Below are positions 15,664-23,826 of a stretch of DNA of 35,559 nt, one piece after another. The notes beneath the pieces are model-generated. The model saw only the letters and a list, made by a program, of their open reading frames with translations. It ran no database searches and was not told where the DNA came from. This stretch comes from an uncultured Eubacteriales bacterium (lineage in GTDB: Bacteria > Bacillota > Clostridia > Christensenellales > CAG-138): positions 1 to 35,559 of the forward strand of contig UQYI01000024.1 in NCBI GenBank assembly GCA_900545265.1, read 5' to 3'. How positions within the stretch are numbered: position 1 is the stretch's first letter; each line of letters starts with the position of its first letter. A program made the position numbers and the translations under genes.

Positions 15664-16365
15664 TTAGTTCCGCTGTATGAATGCACGGTTCACATCGTCA
15701 TATTTTCCCCTGGCCAAAGGCAGTTCCTGCCCGCCCTCCACCGTGACGGAAGCACGGCCTATGCGGATCACCTTTTTCAGATTCACCAGATAAGAGCGGT
15801 GTATACGAAAAAAATCCGGGCTGAGGCGCTGGGAAAAGGCAGAAATATTCTCCTTGCATCTGTATTCCTTGGCTCCTGTATGAATGGCTATCTCATGGAG
15901 AAAGGCTTCCGTATACAGGATGTCCGATTCATAAAGCTTTACCCGTTCCCCCTGACAGCTGATGAGCACATGGGGCGGTTCTTCCGCCAGCTTTTGCGCA
16001 GCCTTGTCCAACACAGAAAAAAGCTTTTCCCGGGCCACGGGCTTGATCAGATAGTGGAGGGCATCCACTTCATACCCTTCCCCCGCCAATTCAAAATGAG
16101 AGGTAACAAACAATATCTGCACCCGGCTGTTCTCACGGCGGAGGGTCTTAGCCAGGTCTATGCCCGTCATGCCGGGCATTTCCACATCCAGCAACAAAAT
16201 ATCAAAAGCGCTGTCTTCTGTACAGGCGAAAAGAAAAGCCTCTGCGCTGGGAAAAAGCTCCGTCCGGCAGGAAAGTCTCCTCTCCCGTGCCCAGGCTTCC
16301 GTCATATCCCGCAACCCCTGAGCCTGAGACCGCTCATCATCACAGATACCGATCCTGTATCCCAT
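15664..16365 (-). CDS. LytTR-family response regulator (AgrA-like)
   Basis: 233 residues. The receiver domain (1-120) has Asp9/Asp10, the phosphate acceptor Asp60 in LLLDVEMPGMTG and Lys108 in LIKPV. The LytTR DNA-binding domain (about 132-230) has DILYTEAFLHEIAIHT, FFRIHRSYLVNLKKV and a C-terminal LPLARGKYDDV. Its family binds pairs of short direct repeats. It is paired with the sensor-less kinase that follows after 9 bases. The probable targets are the adjacent ABC genes. The ATG follows AAAGAAAGGGGT. Confidence 0.94.
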   Translation of the reverse strand: MGYRIGICDDERSQAQGLRDMTEAWARERRLSCRTELFPSAEAFLFACTEDSAFDILLLDVEMPGMTGIDLAKTLRRENSRVQILFVTSHFELAGEGYEVDALHYLIKPVAREKLFSVLDKAAQKLAEEPPHVLISCQGERVKLYESDILYTEAFLHEIAIHTGAKEYRCKENISAFSQRLSPDFFRIHRSYLVNLKKVIRIGRASVTVEGGQELPLARGKYDDVNRAFIQRN

Positions 16366-16380
16366 ACCCCTTTCTTTCTT

Positions 16381-16947
16381 TTATGATTCCTGCGCCCGCA
16401 TCCAGGCATGCCGGAACCAATGCATCATAAACGCCCGCTGCGCCGGATCCCCGGCAAAAAAGTTGGTCTGCCGGATCCATTCGGCAACCTTATCCGTCAA
16501 TGCCTGCTGCCGCTGCACCGGCTGCTCCAGATACCGGCGCACCTGCAAAGTCCCGGCAGTTTCACAGGCCGTCAGGGCGCTGTATACATCCTCCACCAGT
16601 TCTGCTTTTTCTACTGCCACAGGCAGGGAACTGTAAAACATATCCTCTCTGTTTTGCACCGACAGATATTCTGCGCTTTGCGCAACGGTATACAGCCAGC
16701 CGGAAACGCCCTTATAAAAGCACTCCAGTTGGTTGGGGAATTGTTCCTCATATATGACCCGTCCCTTAACGATCCCTGCGGTAATATAAGCGGGCCCCAT
16801 GGTATGCTCCCTGTCCCAAATATAAAAAAGCCCATAGACCCGATTTCCCGTAAGGTATACCACCGATTCGTTTGTGCCGTGGAGAATCGAACGGGGCTCC
16901 AGCACCTTTATGCCTCCGGTATGTGTGCCATGATACAGATATGCCAT
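16381..16947 (-). CDS. Conserved hypothetical protein with N-terminal YHGT motif
   Basis: 188 residues from the ATG at 16947, chosen because CAGGAGGGCATCC precedes it; a 25-codon upstream extension lacks a ribosome site. It begins MAYLYHGTHTGGIKVLEPRS, followed by VVYLTGNRVYGLFYIWD and a GVSGWLY segment; the C-terminal third is helical. The opening resembles the first strand and histidine of ADP-ribosyltransferase-like folds (KptA and similar), but the remaining catalytic residues cannot be confirmed by eye. I recognise it as a type found in clostridial genomes without a known function. It is first in the transcript leading to the LytTR regulator, with 15 bases between them. Confidence 0.75.
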   Translation of the reverse strand: MAYLYHGTHTGGIKVLEPRSILHGTNESVVYLTGNRVYGLFYIWDREHTMGPAYITAGIVKGRVIYEEQFPNQLECFYKGVSGWLYTVAQSAEYLSVQNREDMFYSSLPVAVEKAELVEDVYSALTACETAGTLQVRRYLEQPVQRQQALTDKVAEWIRQTNFFAGDPAQRAFMMHWFRHAWMRAQES

Positions 16948-16980
16948 GGATGCCCTCCTGTTTTTGCTTGTTTCATGTTT

Positions 16981-17009
16981 ATTGTACCACCCGTTTTGCC
17001 GGGAAGCAA
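16981..17009 (-). promoter_or_regulatory. Promoter of the YHGT-regulator-kinase operon
   Basis: On the minus strand TTGCTT (17009-17004), 17 bases, TACAAT (16986-16981) preceded by TGG, an extended -10. The start would be near 16975, leaving a leader of about 28 bases. Confidence 0.65.
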
Positions 17010-17025
17010 TCCGAAAGCACAACGC

Positions 17026-17049
17026 AAAAAGGCTCCCGCAGGGGCCTTT
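17026..17049 (-). terminator. Terminator of the polysaccharide deacetylase gene
   Basis: On the minus strand AAAGGCCCC (17049-17041) pairs with GGAGCCTTT (17036-17028), one imperfect pair, loop TGCG, followed by further Ts. It sits 28 bases after the stop codon and just ahead of the next promoter. Confidence 0.75.
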
Positions 17050-17077
17050 CCGGCCAGTACCTTTGTATGCGTCCGGC

Positions 17078-17896
17078 TTACTTTCCGTATTGAATGCCGT
17101 TGCCGTCTATTCCTGTTTCCCCTTCCAGCAGCAGTTCGGAAACGGTGACAAAGGTATAGCCGTTCTTTTGACAGGTCTCAATGAGTATCGGCAGATAAGT
17201 CTCTATTTTATAGCCGTTGTTATGGCTGAGAATGATATCTCCGCTTTGCAGCTTTGGCAGAACTCCATCCAGAATGGTCTGGGCGCTGCGCTCCTTTTTC
17301 CAGTCCACGGTATCCCGGGTCCACTGGATCACCTCATATCCGGCCTCCCGAACGGTATCTATGACCGTATTGTTGTATTCCCCAAAAGGCGGCCTGAAAA
17401 GCGTGCATCGCTTACCCGTTAGCTCTTCGATGGTATCATCCAGATCGATAAGCTCCTTTTTGATCTCCGATGGACTCAGTTTGCTCATGTGCGGGTGGCT
17501 GAGAGAATGGTTGCCGATCTCATGGCCCCGCTGAGCGATCTCCTTCACATAATCCGGGTAGGCGTTGACCCATACCCCGCACAAAAAGAATGTAGCCTTA
17601 ATGTGATAGGTGTCCAGCGTATCCAAAATAAATGGGGTTTTATCTGCATCCCAGGCAGCGTCGATGGTGAGCGCGATCTTTTTATCCTCCCGTTTTACCC
17701 CGTATACGGGCAAAGACCTGGCTTTCAGCGGCAATACATTCAGTTCATATTCCTCCACCACCGCCATAGCCGGAGCAGCCTTTTTCTCCGGGAACCCGGG
17801 TCCCAGCGTAAAAAACAGCACGAGCCCCACCCCCAGCAGGGCAAGCAGACCCAGAGCCAGCAGCAGATGTTTCTTTGAGATCACAATGATAGGCAT
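17078..17896 (-). CDS. Membrane-anchored polysaccharide deacetylase (CE4/NodB, PdaB-like)
   Basis: 272 residues from the ATG at 17896, which has CAGGAGGTGCC upstream. One membrane helix at about 10-30 acts as signal anchor, so the catalytic domain (about 72-255) faces outside. NodB motifs: TIDAAW (Asp79), HSLSH with metal ligands His130 and His134, RPPFGEYN with Arg168, DTVDWK and ILSHN with His225. The family removes acetyl groups from peptidoglycan or related sugars. Motif 1 lacks the second Asp of the classic TFDD, as in the sporulation PdaB subgroup; a sporulation role is inference. Transcribed alone, divergent from the RND exporter. Possible promoter TTGACG (17972-17967) and CATACC (17949-17944). 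Confidence 0.88.
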   Translation of the reverse strand: MPIIVISKKHLLLALGLLALLGVGLVLFFTLGPGFPEKKAAPAMAVVEEYELNVLPLKARSLPVYGVKREDKKIALTIDAAWDADKTPFILDTLDTYHIKATFFLCGVWVNAYPDYVKEIAQRGHEIGNHSLSHPHMSKLSPSEIKKELIDLDDTIEELTGKRCTLFRPPFGEYNNTVIDTVREAGYEVIQWTRDTVDWKKERSAQTILDGVLPKLQSGDIILSHNNGYKIETYLPILIETCQKNGYTFVTVSELLLEGETGIDGNGIQYGK

Positions 17897-18043
17897 ACAT
17901 GGCACCTCCTGATGATGGTAGAGCATATGTGCCCAAGCCTGCCGGTATGCCCGCAAGGACGCAAGACGTCAAATTCCTTAAAACTGTCGGTTAGATTGTC
18001 ACAGTTTTTCCACACCGGCGAGCCTTTCAAAGTGATATAGTTA

Positions 18044-18049
18044 TATAAT
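18044..18049 (+). promoter_or_regulatory. Probable -10 box of the RND exporter gene
   Basis: A TATAAT 24 bases before the RND start codon. No good -35 stands at the usual distance (AGCCTT at 18021-18026), so an activator or another sigma factor may be needed. The start would be about 18056, so the leader is very short and begins just before the AAGGAG site. Confidence 0.4.
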
Positions 18050-18072
18050 CAGAATTTTGTAAGGAGTACTCC

Positions 18073-21000
18073 ATGGTTTCTAAGTACAGTGTAAAAAAGC
18101 CTTTTACGGTGTTGGTAGCCGTGATCCTGGTCCTGGTGCTGGGATATGTTTCCATTACCAAAATGACCCCCGATCTGCTGCCGGAAATGAGCTTTCCCTA
18201 TATTATGCTCATGACTACCTACCCGGGAGCCAGCCCCGAAGAAGTGGAAAGCGCCGTTACCAAGCCTATGGAGCAGACCATGGCCTCTCTGGACGATATT
18301 AAAGAGATCACCTCCACCAGCGCCGAAAACTATTCCATCGTACTGCTGACCTTTGAGGATAGTGTGAACACCGATGTGGCCATGATGGATATCCAGCGGG
18401 GCATCAGCACCCTTTCCGCCTCCTGGGACGATACCATCGGCACCCCTGTGGTAACGGAGCTGAGCAGCGATCTGATCCCTACGCTGGTAGCGGCGGTCAG
18501 CTATGAAGGAAAAGATCCTCTGGAGCTGAGTGCCTTTGTAAACGATACCCTTTCCATTGAACTGGAAGGGATCAACGGCGTGGCTTCCGTGACCAAAACG
18601 GGCCTGGTACTCCAACGGATAGAGATTGAACTGGATGAAGATAAGATCGACGCCCTGAACAAAAAGCTCTATGCCGCCATCGACAAAGAGTTTGAAGAAG
18701 CCATGGGCGAGCTTAACGACGCTCAGGAGAAGCTCCGTGAAGGAGAAACCACCCTGCAGGAAGGCAAGGAAGCCCTGGAAAAAGGCGAAGCCGCCCTGAA
18801 TGCCGGCCGCCGCCAGGGAAACGCCGCCCTGAACGACGCCCAGGAGAAGCTGGATGAGCAGAACAAGCAGGTCACAGAACTGCTGGCTCAGTTGAAAGAG
18901 CAGCGAGCCCAGGCTGCCGCCGGTCTGGATCAGGTCATTGAAGGGCAGAAGCAGCTGACACAGCTGAAATACGCCCTTATGGCACTGGAAAAGGCTCAAG
19001 GTCTGTTTGATGAAGCCATTGCCGCCATTGAAAAGGATGAAAACCTGACCCCCGAGCAGAAACAGGAGGCCATTGCCCTGATCCAAAACAGCGATGAGTA
19101 TAAAAACCTGCAGTCCGCTCTGGCTAAAATAGACGAATCGCTGGCGGCACAGGGCATTGGCCGGGGAGATATCGACAGCACACTGGAAACTCTGAAGCAG
19201 ACCCAGCAGGAATTGGAAGCCGCTATCCCCCAGCTGGATCAGACCATTTCGGATCTGGAAAGCGGCAAAGCGGAAATAGACAAGGGCTATGAAGAGCTGG
19301 AGAAGCAGCGCACTGCCCTGGCCAACCGTTTGGGCGCCGCCCAGAACACGCTGAACGAAAAGAAAAAAGAGCTGGCGGACGGGGAAGCCGCCCTGGAAAG
19401 CGGCAAAACCCAACTGGATGAGGCGGAAAAGCAAGCTCAGGAACAGCTGGATGCTGCAAAGGAAGCCGCCGACCTGCACAATATCCTTACCAAGGAACTG
19501 ATCTCCCAACTGCTTACGGCCCAGAACTTTTCCATGCCTGCCGGATATCTCTATGAAGGGGATCAGCAATATCTGGTAAATGTGGGAAATACGCTGGATT
19601 CCGTCCAGGCGTTGGAAAGCACCGCGCTCTTCTATCCGGGGGTGGAGGATCTGGATACCATCCACCTTTCGGATGTAGCCAAAGTCTCTCTGCTGGATAA
19701 CAAGGATACCACCTATGCCCGCATCAACGGGGAAAGCGGCGTGCTGCTCAGCTTCTCCAAACAGTCTTCCTATGCCACCGCTACCGTGGGAGACAATATA
19801 AAAGACCGCTTCACCCAGCTGGAAAGCCGGTATGAAGGACTTCATTTTGTTTCCCTGCTGGATCAGGGGGACTATATCCACATGGCCATGGGCACCGTAG
19901 TAGAAAACCTGCTTATGGGCGCCGTGCTGGCCATTCTGGTGCTGCTGCTGTTTTTACGGGATATCCGTCCCACGCTGATCGTGGGCATCAGCATTCCCGT
20001 CAGCGTGCTGTTTGCGCTGGTGCTCATGTACTTCTCCGGCGTTACCATGAATGTTATCTCCATGGCCGGTCTGGCCATAGGCGTAGGTATGCTGGTAGAT
20101 AACTCCATTGTGATCATAGAAAATATCTACCGGCTGCGCAGCGAGGGCGTTCCGGTAATAGAGGCGGCCATCACCGGGGCCAAACAGGTCACCGGCGCCA
20201 TTATTGCCTCCACCCTGACTACGGTCTGCGTGTTTGTGCCCATTCTGTTTGTGCAGGGCCTTACCCGGAAAATCTTTATGGATATGGTACTGACCATCAC
20301 CTATTCCCTCATGGCCAGCCTGATCGTGGCCCTGACCGTAGTGCCCGCTACCGTGCGGGGGCTGCTGCGAAAGCCCGTTAAGGCGGCCCCCAAGAGCACC
20401 GTGGCGCTGCTCCACGGATTTGAAAAAGTGCTGCACTGGTGTCTGAACCGCCGAGTCCTATGCCTGGCGCTGGCTGTGGCCATTCTGGTCTTGTCTGCCT
20501 GGGCCTCCCTGCGCAAAGGCTTTACCTACTTTCCCGACAGCAACGGCAGCCAGATCTCCGTTACGGCCACGCTTCCGGAGGATATGGAGTTTGCAGATAA
20601 ATGCGCACTGTCTGACGAGATCCTCTCTGCCGTCAACACCGTTCCCGGTCTGGGAGATGTAGGCGCCATGCTGGGCGACGGCATGGCCGGAGCCATGGGA
20701 CTGGGCGTTTCCGGTGGGGACAGCGACCTGACCATTTATGCCCTGCTGGATACGAACAGCGGCCGCAACGGCAACGATGTTACCGCTGATTTGAGAAAGG
20801 CTCTGGAGCCCTTTGCCGACCGGGCGGAATGCACCGTTTCCGGCATGGCCACCATGGACAGTTCCATGCTCACCGGGGACGGCATCACCGTAAACGTCTT
20901 TGCCGGCGATCTTTCCACCTTGCGCAAAGGCGCTTCCGTTGTCGCACAGGCGCTTTCTCAGGTAGAGGGTCTGGTGGATATAAACGATGGTTCCGAAAGC

Positions 21001-22005
21001 CTTTCCCCCGCCCTGCAGGTCACGGTGGACCGGGAGAAGGCCATAGAGCATAATCTTACGGTAGCTCAGGTGTACATGGCCGTTGCAAACGCTCTGAAAG
21101 ATTCCGCTGCGGGGGCAAAACTTAAAACCAGCAGTGCGACTCTTTCCGTTACCGTGTATGCCAAAGACGGGGTCCCTGCTTCCGTACAGGAGTTTGAAGA
21201 CCTTGTGCTTACTGCCGAAAAACGGGACGGTACCAAGGAGGACGTTCCCCTGAAGGACATCGCCTCCATTACCGAAACCGCCTCTCCTTCCTCCATCCGC
21301 CGCTCCAACCAGAACCGGTATATATCCGTTACCGCCGCGGTGGACGATGCCCATAATGTAACGCTGGTCAATGCGCAGGCAGAAAAGATTCTTGCCTCCA
21401 TTTCTCTTCCGGCAGGCTGCACCATGCAGCTGGATGGCCAGGGCACTACTATTATGAGCGCTATGAAGGACCTGACCTGGATGCTGCTGCTGGGCATTCT
21501 GATCATCTATCTGATCATGGTGGCCCAGTTCCAGAGCCTTTTGAGTCCCTTCATCGTCATGGGCACGGTGCCTCTGGCCTTTGCAGGCGCTTTCCTGGGG
21601 CTGCTCATAGGCAACTTTACCGTGAGTATTGTCGCCATGATCGGTTTGATCATGCTTATGGGCGTAGTCGTCAACAACGGCATCGTACTGGTGGACTGCA
21701 TGAACCAGCTGCGTGAAGAAGGCATTCCCAAGAAGGAAGCTATTGTTAAGGCAACGGTCATGCGTATCCGCCCGGTGCTTATGACCGCCGTCACCACCAT
21801 TCTGGGTCTGCTGCCCCTGGCGTTGGGCATGGGCATGGGGGCTGAGATCATTCAGCCTGTGGCCGTAGTGTGCATTGGCGGTTTGACTTATGCCACGCTC
21901 ACCACCCTGCTGATCATCCCCATTCTGTATGACATCATGCGCCGGGAAAAGAAGCCTGCCGCTTCCGAAGCGCCTTCCATTCCCGAGCCGGAAAAAGCTG
22001 ACTGA
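18073..22005 (+). CDS. RND-family exporter with long extracytoplasmic coiled coil
   Basis: 1310 residues, a proton-driven RND pump of the AcrB/SwrC type in the cytoplasmic membrane. Helix 1 is about 11-30. The first porter loop begins like AcrB (PDLLPEMSFPYIMLMTTYPGASPEEVE) but about 200-468 is a long heptad-rich helix-hairpin insert (for example DAQEKLREGETTLQEGKEAL). Helices 2-6 follow from about 607, and the second half repeats the layout. The proton site in helix 4 reads GMLVDNSIVIIEN with Asp674 and Asn675; in helix 10 it reads VVNNGIVLVD near 1200, with Asn where AcrB has Lys. No adaptor or outer-membrane gene is nearby. The start ATG follows AAGGAGTACTCC. Substrate unknown. Confidence 0.93.
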   Translation: MVSKYSVKKPFTVLVAVILVLVLGYVSITKMTPDLLPEMSFPYIMLMTTYPGASPEEVESAVTKPMEQTMASLDDIKEITSTSAENYSIVLLTFEDSVNTDVAMMDIQRGISTLSASWDDTIGTPVVTELSSDLIPTLVAAVSYEGKDPLELSAFVNDTLSIELEGINGVASVTKTGLVLQRIEIELDEDKIDALNKKLYAAIDKEFEEAMGELNDAQEKLREGETTLQEGKEALEKGEAALNAGRRQGNAALNDAQEKLDEQNKQVTELLAQLKEQRAQAAAGLDQVIEGQKQLTQLKYALMALEKAQGLFDEAIAAIEKDENLTPEQKQEAIALIQNSDEYKNLQSALAKIDESLAAQGIGRGDIDSTLETLKQTQQELEAAIPQLDQTISDLESGKAEIDKGYEELEKQRTALANRLGAAQNTLNEKKKELADGEAALESGKTQLDEAEKQAQEQLDAAKEAADLHNILTKELISQLLTAQNFSMPAGYLYEGDQQYLVNVGNTLDSVQALESTALFYPGVEDLDTIHLSDVAKVSLLDNKDTTYARINGESGVLLSFSKQSSYATATVGDNIKDRFTQLESRYEGLHFVSLLDQGDYIHMAMGTVVENLLMGAVLAILVLLLFLRDIRPTLIVGISIPVSVLFALVLMYFSGVTMNVISMAGLAIGVGMLVDNSIVIIENIYRLRSEGVPVIEAAITGAKQVTGAIIASTLTTVCVFVPILFVQGLTRKIFMDMVLTITYSLMASLIVALTVVPATVRGLLRKPVKAAPKSTVALLHGFEKVLHWCLNRRVLCLALAVAILVLSAWASLRKGFTYFPDSNGSQISVTATLPEDMEFADKCALSDEILSAVNTVPGLGDVGAMLGDGMAGAMGLGVSGGDSDLTIYALLDTNSGRNGNDVTADLRKALEPFADRAECTVSGMATMDSSMLTGDGITVNVFAGDLSTLRKGASVVAQALSQVEGLVDINDGSESLSPALQVTVDREKAIEHNLTVAQVYMAVANALKDSAAGAKLKTSSATLSVTVYAKDGVPASVQEFEDLVLTAEKRDGTKEDVPLKDIASITETASPSSIRRSNQNRYISVTAAVDDAHNVTLVNAQAEKILASISLPAGCTMQLDGQGTTIMSAMKDLTWMLLLGILIIYLIMVAQFQSLLSPFIVMGTVPLAFAGAFLGLLIGNFTVSIVAMIGLIMLMGVVVNNGIVLVDCMNQLREEGIPKKEAIVKATVMRIRPVLMTAVTTILGLLPLALGMGMGAEIIQPVAVVCIGGLTYATLTTLLIIPILYDIMRREKKPAASEAPSIPEPEKAD

Positions 22006-22043
22006 TATTCCAATTCCATCCCGCAGAATCGAATTTATAATGC

Positions 22044-22093
22044 AATTCCCCCTCCGTATATGCTCAGATCATACGAAGGGGGAATTTGGTTTT
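22044..22093 (+). terminator. Terminator of the RND exporter gene
   Basis: AATTCCCCCTCCGTAT (22044-22059) pairs with ATACGAAGGGGGAATT (22071-22086), 16 bp with one mismatch, followed by TGGTTTT. Bases 22094-22257 hold no gene or clear signal. Confidence 0.85.
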
Positions 22094-22257
22094 ATGGAAG
22101 ATAGCTGCTTGAAACGGCATTCCGGTCATTCAGTTTTCTCTTTCTGAAAAAAGAAGCGCGGCAGCATATGCAGTACTCTTGATAACAAATCCGCGCAATA
22201 CGCCCATCGGTTTCTAAATGGACTTGCCTCCGCACAACGAAGTCGGTTTGCTGACAG

Positions 22258-23100
22258 CTAAATTCTTATGACTCCGCACCCAAAGCCAAGGATATCCGGA
22301 TGTTCCATTGCCAGCCTTTGCAATGACGTAAGATTGTCGGAGGCATTGGGCTTTCCATGATCAAAAAGATTTTCCATAGCCTGCTTTGAGTCATTGCCTG
22401 CACCAATGATCGAAAAAAGGCCTGCAAACCGCTTTATGTTCGATTCATTCGCCAGGCTTTTTAGCATGGGGGGATAAAGCAGCCAGCTATAACAAAGAAA
22501 AGCCTTATATTGAATGTTTGGAAAGCATTTTGCAAAAAGCAGCTTTGCCTGTTCAAGAGATTCTTTTACCAGATCCAAGCTTATATCCGCATCTCTTTGA
22601 ATGTGACAGTTTATTACAGGCGCGCCATTGGGCAATTCTTTCTTCTGCCCTTCCGCAAATTTTATATATGCTTCACCGATTGTTTCTTCGTCCAGATACA
22701 GCATCTCAAAATCCTGAAACTGCAATACGCCAATTTTGAAAATTGATACATGCATAATGTGGCGAAACCAGATAACATCCTCTTTTGATATTCCGATTTT
22801 CCCGTTCCGCTTCCAATAATAATTTGCGCGCAGTGCCACATCTCCAAACGTATCCCAGATAACGGCATCCGAAGCGCCAATGGCCTTATATTGGGAATAT
22901 TTCAGCTTCAGGATATATGTAACTACCGCTAATCGGGTTAAGGGCATTCGTTTGCATAAGGGGAAATCAAAGTCACTGCCATCATATGCAGTTTCCGCAA
23001 TTTCCCCGATCAACCGCTCGTTCTTTTTTATTTTCTCAGCTACTGCTTTTCCAATTACGGGTTCAAAGTGCAGTTCTGACAGCACGGTTTCCAAATCCAT
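22258..23100 (-). CDS. Predicted acyltransferase-domain protein (DUF5596-like)
   Basis: 280 residues, soluble, no signal peptide. The middle and C-terminal parts (INCHIQRDADISLDLVKESL at about 160-179, then FPNIQYKAFLCYSWLLYPPM) resemble proteins annotated as acyltransferase-domain or GNAT-like in Firmicutes; the family call is from memory and moderate. The ATG follows TATGGAGGGTAATA, and the site lies within the last codons of the methyltransferase gene, so translation is coupled. It is clearly more A+T-rich than the RND and pur genes. Function unknown; modification of a shared small substrate with the methyltransferase is possible. Confidence 0.7.
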   Translation of the reverse strand: MDLETVLSELHFEPVIGKAVAEKIKKNERLIGEIAETAYDGSDFDFPLCKRMPLTRLAVVTYILKLKYSQYKAIGASDAVIWDTFGDVALRANYYWKRNGKIGISKEDVIWFRHIMHVSIFKIGVLQFQDFEMLYLDEETIGEAYIKFAEGQKKELPNGAPVINCHIQRDADISLDLVKESLEQAKLLFAKCFPNIQYKAFLCYSWLLYPPMLKSLANESNIKRFAGLFSIIGAGNDSKQAMENLFDHGKPNASDNLTSLQRLAMEHPDILGFGCGVIRI

Positions 23101-23102
23101 TA

Positions 23103-23582
23103 TTACCCTCCATAAAGCATTTTATCTGTTTCTATGCAGGTAAATGCACCTTTCTCATACTGCCGGTAGGCTATGTGCTTCTTTTGCAGCAAAGGTAGCA
23201 GCTTTTCTGTCATCACGGTTTTATCCATCTTGAATGAGCTGAGCAGCAGCATACAGCCTTCCGGCTTCAGTACCCGCAGGCATCCTTCAAGCAGAGGATC
23301 CAGCACCAGTTCCACATGAGCCAATGCGTTATAGAGCACAACGATGTCAAAGCAATTCGCCGGATATGTCATGGCGGCGGCATCCATTTGGTCAAAGACA
23401 ACGTTAGGACAGTTTTTCAGTCCGGGCAAGAGTCTGTCCGCATCCAGATCCAGGCAATGAATCTCCCTGGCCAGCCCTGCGGCCGCCAGAGAAAATTCCC
23501 CACAGCCGCAGGCAACCTCCAGCATCACTTTGTCCTTCAAATGCGTCTCCAGACGCTTCACCATTTGTTCCGCTCTGGTCAT
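23103..23582 (-). CDS. Class I SAM-dependent methyltransferase
   Basis: 159 residues with a Rossmann-type methyltransferase fold. Motif I is MLEVACGCGEFSLAAA near 20-35, the acidic end of strand 2 is HCLDLDADR, motif III region MDAAAMTYPANCFDIVV, and LRVLKPEGCMLLLSSF is the usual strand 5 motif near 103-118. The target is not evident. The ATG follows GGAGGAAAGGT and overlaps the stop of a possible 59-codon ORF (ATGA). It is coupled to the downstream acyltransferase gene with a 2-base gap. Confidence 0.88.
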   Translation of the reverse strand: MTRAEQMVKRLETHLKDKVMLEVACGCGEFSLAAAGLAREIHCLDLDADRLLPGLKNCPNVVFDQMDAAAMTYPANCFDIVVLYNALAHVELVLDPLLEGCLRVLKPEGCMLLLSSFKMDKTVMTEKLLPLLQKKHIAYRQYEKGAFTCIETDKMLYGG

Positions 23583-23758
23583 ACCTTTCCTCCACCGTTT
23601 TGCAACAGCATACCATAGCCTGAAAGAGAAGACAACCAGCGCAGCAAAACATGACCCAGCGAAAACGAATCTGCATCACGGATGTTGCCGGCCGCACTTC
23701 CTGCGGCGTTGGTACTGCTTGGCATTTGCATCGCATCGACGTAGCCATTCTTGCCCAT
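23579..23758 (-). CDS. Possible 59-residue ORF coupled to the methyltransferase gene
   Basis: ATG at 23758; the TGA overlaps the methyltransferase ATG as ATGA, the usual sign of translational coupling. The product begins MGKNGYVDAMQMPSST and ends near SLSGYGMLLQNGGGKV. I recognise no family. Against it: no ribosome site precedes the ATG, and the frame continues upstream to 23800 across the terminator of the neighbouring gene. It may be a remnant of a longer gene or chance. Confidence 0.3.
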   Translation of the reverse strand: MGKNGYVDAMQMPSSTNAAGSAAGNIRDADSFSLGHVLLRWLSSLSGYGMLLQNGGGKV

Positions 23759-23784
23759 TGACTCAACGAGCGTTTTTGAGGCAT

Positions 23785-23817
23785 AAAAAGGATCCGGCGC
23801 TTATAAACGCCGGATCC
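23785..23817 (-). terminator. Terminator of the propeller lipoprotein transcript
   Basis: GGATCCGGCG (23790-23799) pairs perfectly with CGCCGGATCC (23808-23817); on the minus strand it is followed by TTTTTAT. It starts 10 bases after the lipoprotein stop codon. Confidence 0.85.
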
Positions 23818-23826
23818 GCAAACGAA

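Noticed and set aside
18700..19480. Repetitive-looking DNA inside the RND gene, considered as tandem repeats
   Set aside because: The periodicity comes from heptad coding for a coiled coil; the DNA units are not identical and the frame is intact.
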